NCBI GenBank assembly: GCA_024509875.1
Contig: JAMPIV010013725.1
Coordinates: 28,501-92,500, forward strand
Length of the DNA: 64,000 nucleotides
Source: Oreohelix idahoensis
Taxonomy: Eukaryota > Mollusca > Gastropoda > Stylommatophora > Oreohelicidae
Direction of reading: 5' to 3'
The position numbers and the translations under genes were made by a program. Of the stretch, positions 51,986 to 63,900 are shown piece by piece. Numbering within the stretch: position 1 is the first letter of the stretch; each line of letters begins with the position of its first letter. The notes under the pieces were generated by a model, which saw only the letters and a program-made list of their open reading frames with translations, was not told the DNA's origin and did no database searches.

Positions 51986-53152
51986 GTGAACTATTTGTGC
52001 ATATTTTGTTATTGTTGTAAGAAAATGGTACCAAAGCGTAAATGCAGTTTCAATGAAGATTTACAAAAGGAATATCCGTTTATTAAAAAGAGTACATCAA
52101 ACTTTAATGTACGATGCAATATATGTGCCTCCGTGTTTTCGATAAGCCATAGTGGACGTGGTGATATTAAGAACCACATAAGCAGTGAGAAACATAAGAG
52201 AGCCGTCATTACAGCTGCATCAAGCTCGTCGTTAACCACTTTCTTCAGAGATGATAAAATTGGTGACCAAGAAGAGCAATTAGCTGTTATAGAAGGCGCC
52301 TTTGCATACCATACAGTGCTACACAATCATACTTTCAGGTTTATGGATTGCACATCAAAATTACTTCAGGTTACTTTAGAGCCAAAATTTGCATGTGCAC
52401 GTACGAAAACAGAAGCCATTATTCGAAATGTCTTGGCACCCCATATTCTAAATGAGTTAAGGTGTGACCTAGAAAAGTCTACATTTATTTCTGTACTGAC
52501 AGATGCATCCAACCACAAAGAATTCAAGATTTTTCCTTTGCTTATCAGATACTTTGATCAAAGTAATGGAGTGAAAATTAAAATATTAGAGTTAAAGTCA
52601 TTGCAAAAAACTGCAAAAAAACCTTCTGGTCTTATAGGAGAGGCATGGCTTGATTTTGTTCACAGTCAGGCCTCTCCGTTCTACGAAGCAGTGCAAAAAA
52701 TAGAGGGACAGACGGTCACTGTGTTTGAAGTCATTGACAGCATCAACAGGTTTAAAACTATTTTGAAGTCCAAACTGGAAGACTGTTTCTTGCCATCAAG
52801 AGTTAAGCTAATCCTCGAAAAGCTGGAAATGGAAGGACTTTCAAAGGAGGATGTGAAAAAGTTTCATGCTAGCGTTTCTTCGTTCTATGAAACAGCTTTA
52901 AATTATTTGAATAAATATGCTGCAAAAAATTTTCAAGACCTAGAATTATACAGCTGGGTAACGCTGAACAGAATACCAATTTGGGCAGATATTGAGATAT
53001 CATCATCACTAGTGATTCAAACATTACCTTCAGCCCACTTTACAGAAACTGAAATTTATGACGAATATGTCTATATGAAGCAGTTTGTTACTTCTCAGAA
53101 AATTAGTGAATGGAGCGCCAAAAAAACATTGCCACCACAACGTTGGATTTAA
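51986..53152 (+). pseudogene. Internally deleted hAT transposase (element 2)
   Basis: A 388-codon frame; a downstream ATG at 52025 begins VPKRKCSFNEDLQKEYPF and may be the real start. Residues about 40-75 have CNICASVFSISHSGRGDIKN then HISSEKHKRA, a BED-type finger. STFISVLTDASNHKEFKIFP has the first catalytic Asp. After ILELKSLQ the sequence jumps to KKPSGLIGEAWLDFVHSQAS near A-rich words at 52600-52620. The expected region with the second Asp and the CxxH motif is missing. The remainder (about 250 residues) is helical. The protein is therefore not expected to be catalytic. Stop at 53150-53152. Confidence 0.8.
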
Positions 53153-53189
53153 ATGATTTCCCACTTCAAAAACAATAATGTGACATTTT

Positions 53190-53430
53190 CAAATATTTTG
53201 AGTTTTTTTTTTTCTGTCTACCTGGAACAAATGCTGCCACAGAAACAGTGTTTTCTTTGATGAACAGCTTATGGGCAAGTGATAAAACACAGCTAGGTGT
53301 TGAAACTTTGAAAGCTATGTTGACAACCAAAGTGAACTGTGAGGAAACATGTGTCGAGTTTTTTAAGATGCTGCTTGCAAAGAAGGACCTATTGATAAAA
53401 ATCCACTCATCTGAAAAGTACAGTAACTGA
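53190..53430 (+). pseudogene. hAT transposase (element 2), C-terminal dimerisation fragment
   Basis: After stops and a T run, the frame resumes with LPGTNAATETVFSLMNSLWA (ATG 53248 inside) and then TLKAMLTTKVNCEETCVEFF to a stop at 53428-53430. The pattern of a Pro-Gly/Thr-Asn approach followed by ETVFSLMN is the hAT C-terminal dimerisation motif, where most families have ERxFS. It belongs to the same gene as 51986-53152. Confidence 0.8.
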
Positions 53431-53704
53431 GCTTCACCTTAAGTAAGGATTATTGTTGTTTTTCTCTCTTATTAGTTTAAGTAGTTAAACTTATACAGTA
53501 AAATGTATGTTATTCAATGTTATTCAAATGTATATATAAAATGTATATTATTTTTAATTGACATCAACTTGATTTTTCCGGGACATGTCCCGACTTTTGA
53601 CCTTTTCTTTATCCTTTTGTCCCGATTTTTTGCATTGAAATAGGTCAAATCTACTATTTTGTCCCGGATTAGGGTTTTGAAAATATGGTCACCTTATGTC
53701 ACTG

Positions 53705-54137
53705 GCACAGTTTGACACAGTAATGGCTCCATATCTGACTGACCTTCGACATTAGCAGAAACTATTACAGAAACACTGTCATTAAAGAACTGATCTGCCC
53801 CAGTTTGATAGACTTGGGTAGTGAGATCTTTATTCTAGTTACACGTTTTAGCGCAAATTTGAGCTTTTTTATTTTTTTTTTTGACATCTCATATTTCTTT
53901 GTTTACTTGAGATTGCCGAAGCTGGGGTAGGGAAAACTGGAAGTGACTTTTCCTTTTTAAAATTAAATGTTACAATTCACTGAAACGATAAAATCAAGGT
54001 GAAGGACACTCATAACAAATTTAAGTACGGTATTTAGTATTAAGTCCGGCGTGGTTCCCGGAGGTTTCTGGACAAAGACAGAAAGACTAAAACTACTACA
54101 CCTTCAGACATGTCGTACAGGTCTAGCCAGCCGTAAA
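53705..54137. other. Unassigned stretch
   Basis: No gene or repeat recognised; only a T run near 53869-53880. Confidence 0.3.
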
Positions 54138-54396
54138 AGGTATAAAGGTTAAGGTAGTCCCATAGCAGATACTGCCGAAGGGGGAGTGAAGTGTTAGAGA
54201 TTTCACTATACTAAGTCTTGCGCCGAGAAGTGGGGTGACCAGTCAATTTCCTCGCTGCATTTTCCCACCTTATGTCATGAGCAAAGTCAAGTACACATTT
54301 ACAGCTGGGTAGTTGGATTGTGATAATACCGTGAATCATACAAGACACCTTTGCTGCGAGAGACCAGTGCACTAACCAATCTGTCTATTGGACGCT
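54138..54396 (-). mobile_element. tRNA-derived SINE, family S1, copy 3
   Basis: On the minus strand it starts GAGCGTCCAATAGACAGATT, with GGTTAGTGCACTGG as an A box, CTACCCAGCTGTAAATG and CTGGTCACCCCACTTC in the body and GGGACTACCTTAACCTTT at the 3' end. The B box is mutated (GTATGATTCAC). It aligns over its full length with copy 2. Confidence 0.8.
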
Positions 54397-54535
54397 CAAA
54401 ATGAGTAAAGAGAACCTTTTTAAAGAGAACATGTCGTTGGTAGACATAATATAAACAACTTGAGATAGGCTGGTGATGCAGTCGTAACAGTACAAGTGAT
54501 AAGAAGTTAAAGAAAAATTTATGGATATAATAGTG

Positions 54536-54762
54536 GCAGGGGAGTAAAGTGTTAGAGATCTCAACATTCTAGGTCCAGCTTTTTATGAGCTGGGGTGACC
54601 AGTTCTCTCCCTCGCTGCCTTTTCCATCGCTACTGAAGAGCAGAGTCTAGTACCCACTTACAGATTGGTGGAGAGAAGCGTGACGCTTACCAGGTTTCTA
54701 CCCCGAAACCCGGTAACTGTGCCGTGACAGGAAAGTCTCTAACCGCTTCGCCAATAGGACGT
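54536..54762 (-). mobile_element. tRNA-derived SINE, family S1, copy 4, 3'-truncated
   Basis: On the minus strand it starts ACGTCCTATTGGCGAAGCGG, with TTAGAGAC completing an A box, and has CGGGTTTCGGGG as a B box, then the family body to CACTTTACTCCCC. The CTACCTTT end present in other copies is missing. It lies about 140 bp from copy 3 in the same orientation. Confidence 0.78.
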
Positions 54763-55359
54763 TTTTAATTTGAAAATTGGAATAAATGACAGCCCGGGCG
54801 GATGCTGCCAACCATTCGATCCCGCTCTACCGGTAGATCCCCGTGTATGATTTGGTAGATCTTTAGGCGACTGAGGGTGGGGGGTGTGGGCTGGGGAGAA
54901 GAAATATTTTTTAAACTACGTCAATTTCGGACAAGGCCTCTCCCATCAGTGTTTAATATCGCGGTGTCCCCGGGATCAAAGGTACTTTTTTTTACGTATA
55001 TCCCGTATATGTATATATATATTGTTATTATTATTATTAATGAGAATCGACCTTACTGCACTCCGGGAAAACCCATAGGCGCTCAGTCTCCCTCAGCAAG
55101 AGTATGAATGCTGATTGTACCTGTAGCAATCATAATATACGGTTGATCTCTAGAGGGCTCAGTGTTTCTAACGTTGATTCCAAAAGCTCTTGGATTGCCA
55201 ACTCTTGCCTTAGCGAAAACAGCAAAAAAGGCTGAAGAAATAGTCATCTCGAGGAAAATGGTTTCTCCAGCATGCACCATTAATTTAAACTAAATGAGAC
55301 AGAAATGAAACACGTCAACAGATTCAAATACACTGCGGCCCTAATACATAGATGGAAGC
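54763..55359. other. Unassigned stretch with a possible minus-strand ORF
   Basis: The minus-strand frame 55280-55083 (65 codons from ATG) reads as balanced protein (for example KARVGNPRAFGINVRNTEPS), but I recognise no family and see no splice context. A poly-T and TATATA tract lies at about 54989-55020. The rest is unassigned. Confidence 0.3.
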
Positions 55360-56400
55360 TGTATCTCAGGTGAGAAGCCTAGAATATCCAATGTAAAGTC
55401 AGTCTTCAGTAAAATTAACAAGTGTTTATACAACAATACTTTCTCATCGGAAGAAAGATAACAGTTGTTCAGGGTTATATACATTCACTCCTAACATATG
55501 AAAGTATAGGAAGGGCAACTGGAGAACAAATAAACCAATCCCCGGAGGCCGCAGAGATGTGGTTTTATAGAAAAGTGCAAAGAATGTTATGGGCAGCTAA
55601 AAATACAGTAATGACGATGTTATAAATGAAGCAAGTCTTCAGAGGAAGCTTATTTACTCACATCTGCTTCTTCTTCTTCTTTGATCCGTAGCCACCGACC
55701 GTCAAAGCAGTCAGTGGCCATCACGCCTAGTGGCGTCTTGTAGGGCAACAACAAATTGATTCCACTTTGCTCAATCGGTGGCCATCCTTCGTACAGTGCC
55801 CCAACTCTGGTTCATTCTTTGCATCTCAGCCTCCACAGTCCTCCGCCAGGTTATTTTTGGTCGGCCTCTTTTTCGTTTTCCTTCAGGGGTCCAAAGCATA
55901 GCTGTTCTTGTGATGGCATCGGGGTCTCTTCTGAGGACATGGCCAACCCAGCTCCAGCGTCTACCAGCTATGATGGTGTGCATGTCCTCTTGCTTGCTAC
56001 GAGTAAGCAGATCTTGGTTAGTGATGGTATTCGGCCAAAAGATTCGGTGAATTTTTCTTAGGCATGTTGTGTGAAAAGAGGACAATTTCGACATTTCCTT
56101 CTCTGTAACTCTCCAGCATTCCGCACCATAGAGAAGCACAGAAAGCACACAGCTCTGATATAATCTTAATTTTGTGCTTGTGCTGTAATGGGAGGACTTC
56201 CAGATGTTGTTTGGGCTAAAGAAGGCTGTTCTTGCCTTATTTATTCTGATGTTGATGTCTTTGCCTGCCCCGCCGTCTGGTGTTACTATGCTTCCTAGGT
56301 ATGTGAAGGTATCTGTCTGTACCAGTTGCTGATTCCTTACTGATATGATTTACTCACATAAGGTTGAATAAATCCACTTAACGTACGTCTTTAATGAGAA
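55360..56400 (+). pseudogene. LINE family G fragment, split by LINE-D copy 3
   Basis: Plus-strand pieces read SVFSKINKCLYNNTLSSEER, a stop, then VIYIHSLLTYESIGRATGEQ, SPEAAEMWFYRKVQRMLWAA and INEASLQRKL. They match the YGSESW...EAAEMWFYRR type of LINE C-terminus. The element is cut at 55664 by LINE-D copy 3 and seems to resume at 56348-56400. Short and decayed. Confidence 0.6.
55652..56359 (-). mobile_element. LINE family D, copy 3, with perfect 12-bp target duplication
   Basis: The minus-strand LINE (55664-56347) has a CTTCTTCTTCTTCT tract (GAA tail) at its left. ATTTACTCACAT flanks it at 55652-55663 and 56348-56359. The 125-codon frame 56148-55771 reads LSVLLYGAECWRVTEKEMSK through MATD, nearly the same as copy 2. 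The 5' end is truncated at CATATCAG, the same point as copy 1. It interrupts LINE-G. Confidence 0.92.
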
Positions 56401-57959
56401 GAGGAAAGCCGAACTGTATTGTCATTTGCAGTCAACGTGTAAAAGCAGATGACACATTTTATCCTTTTTTAAATATCATATTTAGGAATAAAAGTGCCTC
56501 GGGCGTAGGAAAATCTAAATTCGGCCCTGCCTGTGATCATGTCTGTCTGTCGTCATAAGGATCTATGATCTTCTGTATGTGTAAATGGTCCTCTATGTGA
56601 TTAAAAAGCGATATATTAAACAACATTTATTAACTACATATAATTATCATATATTTTGAACACAAACGAAATATTATATATGCACCGTACTTTAAAAAAA
56701 AAATCGTAAAGGACTTTAATCTCTGCTACTTCCGTCGCTTGTGGCTACAGCTACCTGACAGAGCTGTCTTCATCATCACAGGACTGGTTAGCAGAGGGTT
56801 TTGTAGACGTTGAAACAGTTGTTCAAGCTCCAGACGTAGAAGGTATGGCTATACCGTCAATTGGGGCCAGAATGTCACGGATTGCCTCCCCTGCTTTGCA
56901 GTAGTGGTCCAACAGTGACCAAAACTCAAGAGTATCTAATATTGGCTTCCAATTCTAATACTGGTATCTACCTGCGCGCAAGATTACTCTTGGCAGAGAC
57001 GTAGATAGAAGATTAATGAAACTTCTACCTTAAGGGAGGCTTCACAAGATATTTACAGAAGTCATGAACAATGTTACATTGGGCTGAACAATTGTTAACG
57101 CATTATATCTGGTCCGTCGCCTTTTGTGAAGGATTTAAGCAATGGTTTAGCCCGTTCAAGCCCCCAGTTGGTGTAATCCAACGAATGGCCTCTTATACGT
57201 AATGGTTCTCTCTCTATATATATATATATAAGTATTGAATAGTCTTGCTCATACGTTTGCTTTCATGCTTCTAATGACTGAATAAACAATTATTTGTTTA
57301 GTTTAAAATAACATACAACAAATTTAATAGTCAATTAGTTCAACAAGTAAAAATAAGGATTAAATGGGGTGAAAAGTAAATTAAATTTTTCCTCACAGAG
57401 GTTGGATCGGGGCGCTATCAATGTTCGTGTTTTGCTGTTGCCTGTGACAAAAAAAACTAACTCCAGATGAGTACTGCAGCTGTGGTTCATCAATTCTGTG
57501 ATGACGGAAGCCTTCTCCACACTCTCTTCCACGGTAGACGGTTAAGGTGGATGCTTTTCCATCACAATAGCGGCGTGAATACCACAAATCGTCTGATGGC
57601 TTGTAACCACGAACTTTAGACAAATAGAAAGAAACAAATTCCTGCTAAGTACATTTGTTCACCGCAAACTGATAGGCCCATTGTCATGCGCTCCACCAAC
57701 CAATGTTAACCTCTCAGAAGAATTAAATTCCCGAGCACATAGTGTAACTCAGTGAATATGATGAAAATTCACCAATATCCTTCTGGGTGTTGACTAGGAA
57801 ATTGCTTCTGGAGTGCGCAAATAATGTTTTGCATGAATTACAATTAAAAAAGGTACATAAATCTCATAAGATAATATGTTACACCTAAGGAACTTGTGAT
57901 GTAATCATCACTCATTACTCATCACTACTATCGTCGGAGTCTGGGGTCGCTCTGCTGTC
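56401..57959. other. Unassigned stretch with possible small ORFs
   Basis: An open plus-strand frame at about 56708-56900 reads SSSSQDWLAEGFVDVETVVQ and AIPSIGARMSRIASPAL, and a minus-strand frame at 57623-57393 has CDGKASTLTVYRGRECGEGF. Neither matches a family I know. A CTCTCTCTATATATATATATA microsatellite lies at 57209-57232. No firm gene is called. Confidence 0.3.
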
Positions 57960-58070
57960 GGGTTTCCCGCAAAACTAGTCAGAAACAATCACCAGCTCTT
58001 GCAGTAGTGGTTCATGCATATACTATTTTCATATGTTGAGGTTGCCAGCATTGTATATACCCACTTACCC
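57960..58070 (-). repeat. Dispersed repeat R1, copy 5
   Basis: On the minus strand: GGCAACCTCAACATATGAAA then ACCACTACTGCAAGAGCTGG. The order matches the other copies, with more divergence. Confidence 0.45.
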
Positions 58071-58139
58071 CAAAATTTTGGGAATATACTATCTCCTTGC
58101 ACAGATTTAGACTAGACACAGCTCTGTATTAGAAGCTTC

Positions 58140-58310
58140 GAAATCACTTAGGTCTGGAAATTAGAGTTAATTTCTGCGAAATCCTGGCCTGGGAAAGCTT
58201 TTGTTTAATTCCTCTATGACGTAGTCTGGGAAATTAGAGTTAATTCCTCTGACTCTGGATCTTCTGCGAAATCACCTGGGTCTGGGAAAACTTTTGTTAA
58301 ATTCCTCTAT
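58140..58310 (+). repeat. Imperfect local duplication
   Basis: GGAAATTAGAGTTAATT, CTGCGAAATC, CTGGGAAA and AATTCCTCTATGAC each occur twice within 170 bp in the same order (near 58158-58220 and 58229-58313). This is a diverged tandem duplication. Confidence 0.7.
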
Positions 58311-58642
58311 GACTTACTTACTTAGTCGTTCCCCTTCTACCGTGAGGTGTAGAGGTTTGGAAGAGAGAGCGCCAGACTATTATATCGGCTGTCTTCCTCC
58401 TGGCCTGGTTCCATTCTAGTCCTCGGTCCTTCAAAGATTGTCTAATGTTGTCTTCCCAGTGGACTCTGTGTCGTCCTGGCAGTCTGGATCCCTGGCTCTT
58501 CGTTTCCCATGCTTGTCGTGGTAGCCGATCGTCTCCCATTCTGCAGACATGGCCAAACCATCTTAGCTGGGACTGTTCTACTTTGGTCTGCAGGGTGCGG
58601 GATTTTAGGCTTTGACGTATCGTCTGGTGTCCTCTATGACTT
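58303..58642 (-). mobile_element. LINE family B, copy 2, with perfect 13-bp target duplication
   Basis: The minus-strand LINE fragment (58316-58629) has the TAAG-type tail at its left (ACTTACTTAG on the plus strand). TCCTCTATGACTT flanks it at 58303-58315 and 58630-58642. The translation (58650-58318, starting in the flank) has VEQSQLRWFGHVCRMGDDRL, ETKSQGSRLPGRHRVHWEDN and GLEWNQARRKTADIIVWRS, the C-terminus of a LINE protein. It contains the shorter copy 1. Confidence 0.93.
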
Positions 58643-60900
58643 GTGATCAAATTCCTAGGACTCCACTCTTGTTAATTAAAGTCTTGGCCTCTTTAAGTTT
58701 CCAGTCTTGTATTAACAATGCGGGTTTACTTGGGAATTCCAAAGTTGCCCAATACTCGATCTGTTACTTATAGTTGTGGAATTTATAAGTCCAATGTCTC
58801 CTTTTTCTTTCTGGCTTTTAGGAGTTGCTGATATGACTTGTGCGCTGCAGTCTCTCTGTGTGATCTGTGTCTGTGTTTTCATCACAATATATTCTCAGTT
58901 CTTAGTGCAAATCACGGATTGCACTTCCAACTAGCGTGTCAATAAAATACATTGTATATTTCAGCTCCTCAAAATGAACCAATCCAATCGAATCTCGTTC
59001 AGAACTACGTGGGTAGGTGTGGTGGTTTTGATGTTCTTAAGTGTGGTTGCTATGTTACCTAGTGTACTGAGTGAGGTCAGCTGTGAAGGTCCCTGAAGAT
59101 AACAGTTTATGTGAATTTACAGAGTACCTTTCTGCTACCACCTATGACCTCAAACAGACTTATTCTGGACTATTATGTATGTTAGCTACGTCTAATGTCT
59201 AGGGTACTGAAATGTGGTGTACAGGTAATGAAGTACACAGACACACACAAATAAACACCAGGTCTAATACTAAGCTCTAATAATCAATTGAATTAACACT
59301 GGGTTTTTAAATTTTAAAATTTACAATTTTTTCAAAATTTATTTAGTCCTGAACCAAGTTTTCTTCTGGTCAGGACGTGTGAAACAATATGAATTTATAT
59401 CAATAAAAGAGCATATAATTGAATAATTACATGAAAGGTTTGTACATAGATATATAAGTGAATTTGGCTAATATTAATAATACTACAGAGTTTTTTGGGA
59501 AAACTAGTGCTGGATGTCGGGTCGTGGTGGTGTCATCATATCTAGTCTTTGTTATTACTGTTCATTGACTTGCTAACAGGGTCAATAGTGGTAAAGTTCG
59601 TATGCACAGTGGTTTTTAACTTTATTGAAGTTGATGGATCATCAGCAGGCCAGGTCTGCAGTACTTAACTGGCCTGTGACGATGTAGTAAAGTTGTTCAC
59701 TTGGCCCACTCCTCACAGTTGCTGAGGTAAAATGATATGCTTCTTATTCATCCACCGTTGGACTTCTTCAGAACTTCTGGCACTAGCACAGTGCCAGACC
59801 AAGAAACTCTGAAACCACAAAATTTGGCCATGTGTTAACACACTGCCTACTTCACCCTGTTTACTAACCCTAATACAAAGAATAACAAGACATGATCAGA
59901 TCTCTCTGATCGACCCAGCACCTCTCATCCAAGCTGTTCTCAAATAGCACCAGTTTCCCATTCCTCTATGAACTGCACTGCATCTGAAATATTTTCATTA
60001 ATCTCTTTTTTCCATATAATAAGGTGGGTGATATGTTCCCACTGATCTCCTGAAATAAAGATTTGTATTCTACATTCTTGGATATGTTTTTTCATTTTAT
60101 TCATACGCCTCTAGGCCCTGGACTGTCGCTGGGGACTTAGAATAAGTACTCACTTGTCGTAATCATTTTTCATTATATGGCAGTATCAATCACTCAGAAT
60201 TGTTAAATAAAAATGAATAATTTTTCCCTTACCACAATTCAAAATGAAAACACAGATACGTTGTACCAGCACAAACTCAGCTGAGCTGCTGGCTAGACTA
60301 TGGCGTCCCACTGGTAATTTTCTATATCTTTAATGGTCGTCACACTTCTAAGCATCAACGATCTATGTCTGTGGACAGTCTTCAACAAATGGCAACTTGC
60401 CGGCTACTTTTTTTCAATAGTATTACTATTTTGTCCAATCGGAGTACTTCCCCTCTACAGTTCAAATATTTAAACACAAAAGTCCAATTTAGGTCCAGTC
60501 TCAGTCTAGTGTGTAGTATTTTTCTGTCGGTCTGTCCGTCCGAACTTGGGTTTTCCCAAAATTACACTTGTTTTTGGACTAACTACAACAAAAAAACTAC
60601 ACAAATTTTGTCTCCCCCTACTTCTAAGATTTCTATGCTAAGTTATTTTTAGCTTCTATCCGCCTAGCCTGCCCCTTGTCCCCATGTAATTTCTTTTTCT
60701 GAGTTAGTCTCAAGGACGTGTCAAAATGTGATCCCAATTTCTTACTTTTGTGTCAACTATGGTACGTTTGTGTCAACACTTCAACCTGTAGGCGTTAATT
60801 TTTGTTTTAAAAAAATAAAATATACAAATTTGGTGCGTCTCTTATGGGTATAAGATTTCAAGCGAAATACACTGAATGCCATAAACGCATCAATAGTATT
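58643..60900. other. Unassigned stretch without recognised genes
   Basis: No motif-bearing frame is seen on either strand. Short frames such as 60365-60652 lack homology that I can name. A GTCGGTCTGTCCGTCC word occurs at about 60527. Nothing else is called. Confidence 0.35.
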
Positions 60901-63900
60901 TTCCGTTTTCCTTTTCTCTCCGTTTCTTTTCAAATATCATTTATCGCATCTTCCTTTACTACTTCTTTCTACCACGGTACTACCGTTTCCCACTACTCCC
61001 CTCCTCTTTTCTCAGGTTATCCCTCCTTGTGTCACCCTTTTTCCATTTAACCTCAAGTTCCCCCCTTTCCTACATATTCCCTTTCTCATCCTCCCGTTTG
61101 TCCTTTTTCTTGTCTGCTATCCCTCGTTTTCTTCCTTTCTATCTCTGGGCTTTTCACTTTTTCCTATCTCCTTTTCCGTTGTCCCCCATCTTCTTTTCTT
61201 CTAATCTATTCCTTTGGTGTTTCCTTCCCTTCTTTCCCTTCGTTTTTCCCCCTTTCCTTGTCCCCTGTTCTTTTTCCCTTCCACCCTCTTCCCCCCCCCC
61301 CTCCCCGTGTTTTCCCCCCCCTCTTCGTTCCAACCCACCGTTCTTCTCCCCCCTTCCTTGTTTAATTAAAGAAAACCAAGAAAAAAAACAAATTGGGGAC
61401 CCACCCCTATTCTCCCCCCCCCCGCCCCCTAAACTACCTAGTATTTTTCCTAAAGACTTCCCAATTATCCTTCCATTTCTTTTTTTTTGAAGAATACTAA
61501 ATTACTCCCCCCCTGAGATAAACCATCGTGTCCTAACGATTTTCAGCATAAATTTATCCCTATCCCTTCGTTTACCCACTTTGTTTACATCCCCTTTTAC
61601 AGTCGTTGGACTTTCATCGATTTAATCTACTCCACGCTAATCATATCCTTTCCTTGCATGCGTATCAACTGTCCAGTCCCGCTCTTCCCCCCCACTATTA
61701 AAATTTAATTCCCCCTCCCCTGAAGCCTGTAGAACACCTACCCTCTAATTGCGTGTCAGCAATTCCCCAAATAATGATATACACCCTGAAACTTCACCAC
61801 GCCTCTTAAGCTCCTATCGTCGAAATTAACATCTCCACCTGTGACGTTTACACCCTGCGACACTTACTCGTTCGCGTAATAACTGTATTCCACACCCCCA
61901 CCTCGCACATCCAGCCGCCCATATTCAAGGTCTCCTCTCTACCCCCCTTCATATCCTTTCCAATCTCCGTGCATAAGACATTTCCCCGTTGAGCCCCCAG
62001 CCTTAAGATATATCACGGTAACGCCAATCTAGAAATTTAACACGATACCCCCCTCAACCCCCCCCGCGGGAACTGTCCCTTCCTATCCGCTCCCGCTTGC
62101 GTCCCACCATGCTTGTCTGCTTCTAGATCTTATCGTATGGGATGGGGATGGCCCATGATCCTATTGATATGCCCCGTCCCCCTTCTAACCATATAGATAT
62201 ACGACTGGAAAATTAATTATATGCCTGTACTCTAAGACCCCCCAAAAAACATTCACCTTTTTTCCCCCACCCGCTCCTGGAGATAGAATCCAGCCCCCCC
62301 GCTTGATTTCCAACTTCGACGTCGCTAAGCATATCCCCCCTGACCTGGTATTCCAAGTAAAATCCCCCATTGGGGTGAAGGTTTCCCACAACCTTCCTCG
62401 CCTAACAATAAGTAATCCCCCCGCTTACCCACCGCAGTGTAATTATCCCTCCCTTCTGTACGCACCAACAAAAATCCCTGTGGTCAACATCCCATCTACC
62501 TGTTCAGATCTAGTTACTTTACCCTATTTTGCGCATTTCCCTCTAACTCTCCCACCATCTACATCTCCCCCATTATGCCACACTGATGATATATCCCCAC
62601 GTTTTACTCTGCCTCCCCCCCTTCGATTGCCATTGTGAATCCCCCCATTTCCCCCCCACGCCACTCCAGATACCAAGTTAAACTTACCTTTTATATCGCC
62701 CCCCCTCACTGGTAAAACCTACACGGTAACGGTTACCCCCGAAAGATCGGCGACCTTACTCAACCTATAGCCCCATTTCCCCGCAACTCTCTCACCACAT
62801 CAATTTATTCCTCGAATACGCACTCTCTAATCAGGGGATTCCAACCATACCTGCACTGATCACCCCCCCCATTGTCCTCATAGATCCTCCAATCATAAGG
62901 ATATCCCTATCATCGCCGTTCAAACAACTCCCAACTTTACCCCCCCACCACTGTACCCCCCCTCCACCCAAACAGAGCACCATTTTGATCATTCGTCCCT
63001 ACGTCCCCAACCATCAATAACCCCCGCCTTCGCCCTTCCCCCCCCTTCCGCGCCTATCAAAAAACAGACAGAAAATAACAACAAATATTCCCCGCCCTTA
63101 ATCCCACAACCCCTTCACTTTGAATTCCCTCCCCAACCACTTCCCACCATCATGTACGCCTTTTTACCCACAACCGTACCCCCCGACACTCTTCGGATTC
63201 AGCCCCCTATCGACTTACCCCCAAGCCCCCCACCCCTCATCGCATCCCTGAATCGGTACCTTCCTCACTATCCCCACGAGTACCCCCGCACCCTCCAACA
63301 ATTGAACTCCACCCCCTTAGCGTCCACCAGTTCTCTCCTCGCCCCCTTTACCGCATTAAACCTCTGGCACACCCCCATACACATCCCCCCCTAATCCCCA
63401 CCATTGCATCCTCATGTTTATACATTTTTAACCCCACCCAATATTCCTTAAGCCAGAACTCCCCCCCCCATCGTTTTTCATTTCACCCACCCCCCTCTCC
63501 GGCTCTACCTCATTTTCCCCATTTTTGCCTCCTCTCTCAGAGCGCTCTTATTGCTAAAAAAACCTCGCCTTCCCTCCGACAAAACTCCCGCATATCCTCT
63601 AATCTCCACCTATTCACCTTCCCTCCCCCCCCTCCATCCTAGGCCAATTCCTCACTACTCCCTGTAACCCTCCCCCCCCAACTCCTCACCTGCAAACTCG
63701 GCCTCTCCCCTTACCATCGCCCACAGAGCAAACCGTAACAACACATTTTAAACCGATAAAACCCCCCCATCCCTCCCCACCCCCTCCATCCAAACCCCGC
63801 TCCCATTCCAATTCTATAGTAACCATATACCTTACTTTATCCCGAACCTTTCCCCCTCCACCGATCTCCATTTATTTCGCCATCCCATGTTTCTATTTTT

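Larger units (their letters stand above)
51643..53696 (+). mobile_element. hAT DNA transposon (element 2) with perfect TIRs and 8-bp target duplication
   Basis: Both ends carry an 11-bp perfect inverted repeat: TAAGGTGACCA at 51643 and TGGTCACCTTA at 53686-53696. TGTCACTG is duplicated exactly at 51635-51642 and 53697-53704, the 8-bp signature of hAT elements. Several GTCCCGG/CCGGGAC words lie just inside both ends, forming a subterminal palindromic block. The gene within has lost its catalytic middle. Perfect ends suggest this copy could still be moved by an enzyme supplied elsewhere, but that is inference. Confidence 0.95.

Noticed and set aside
61029..61490. Pro/Phe-rich ORF in the C-rich end
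   Set aside because: Composition alone explains it; no motif and poor sequence quality is possible.
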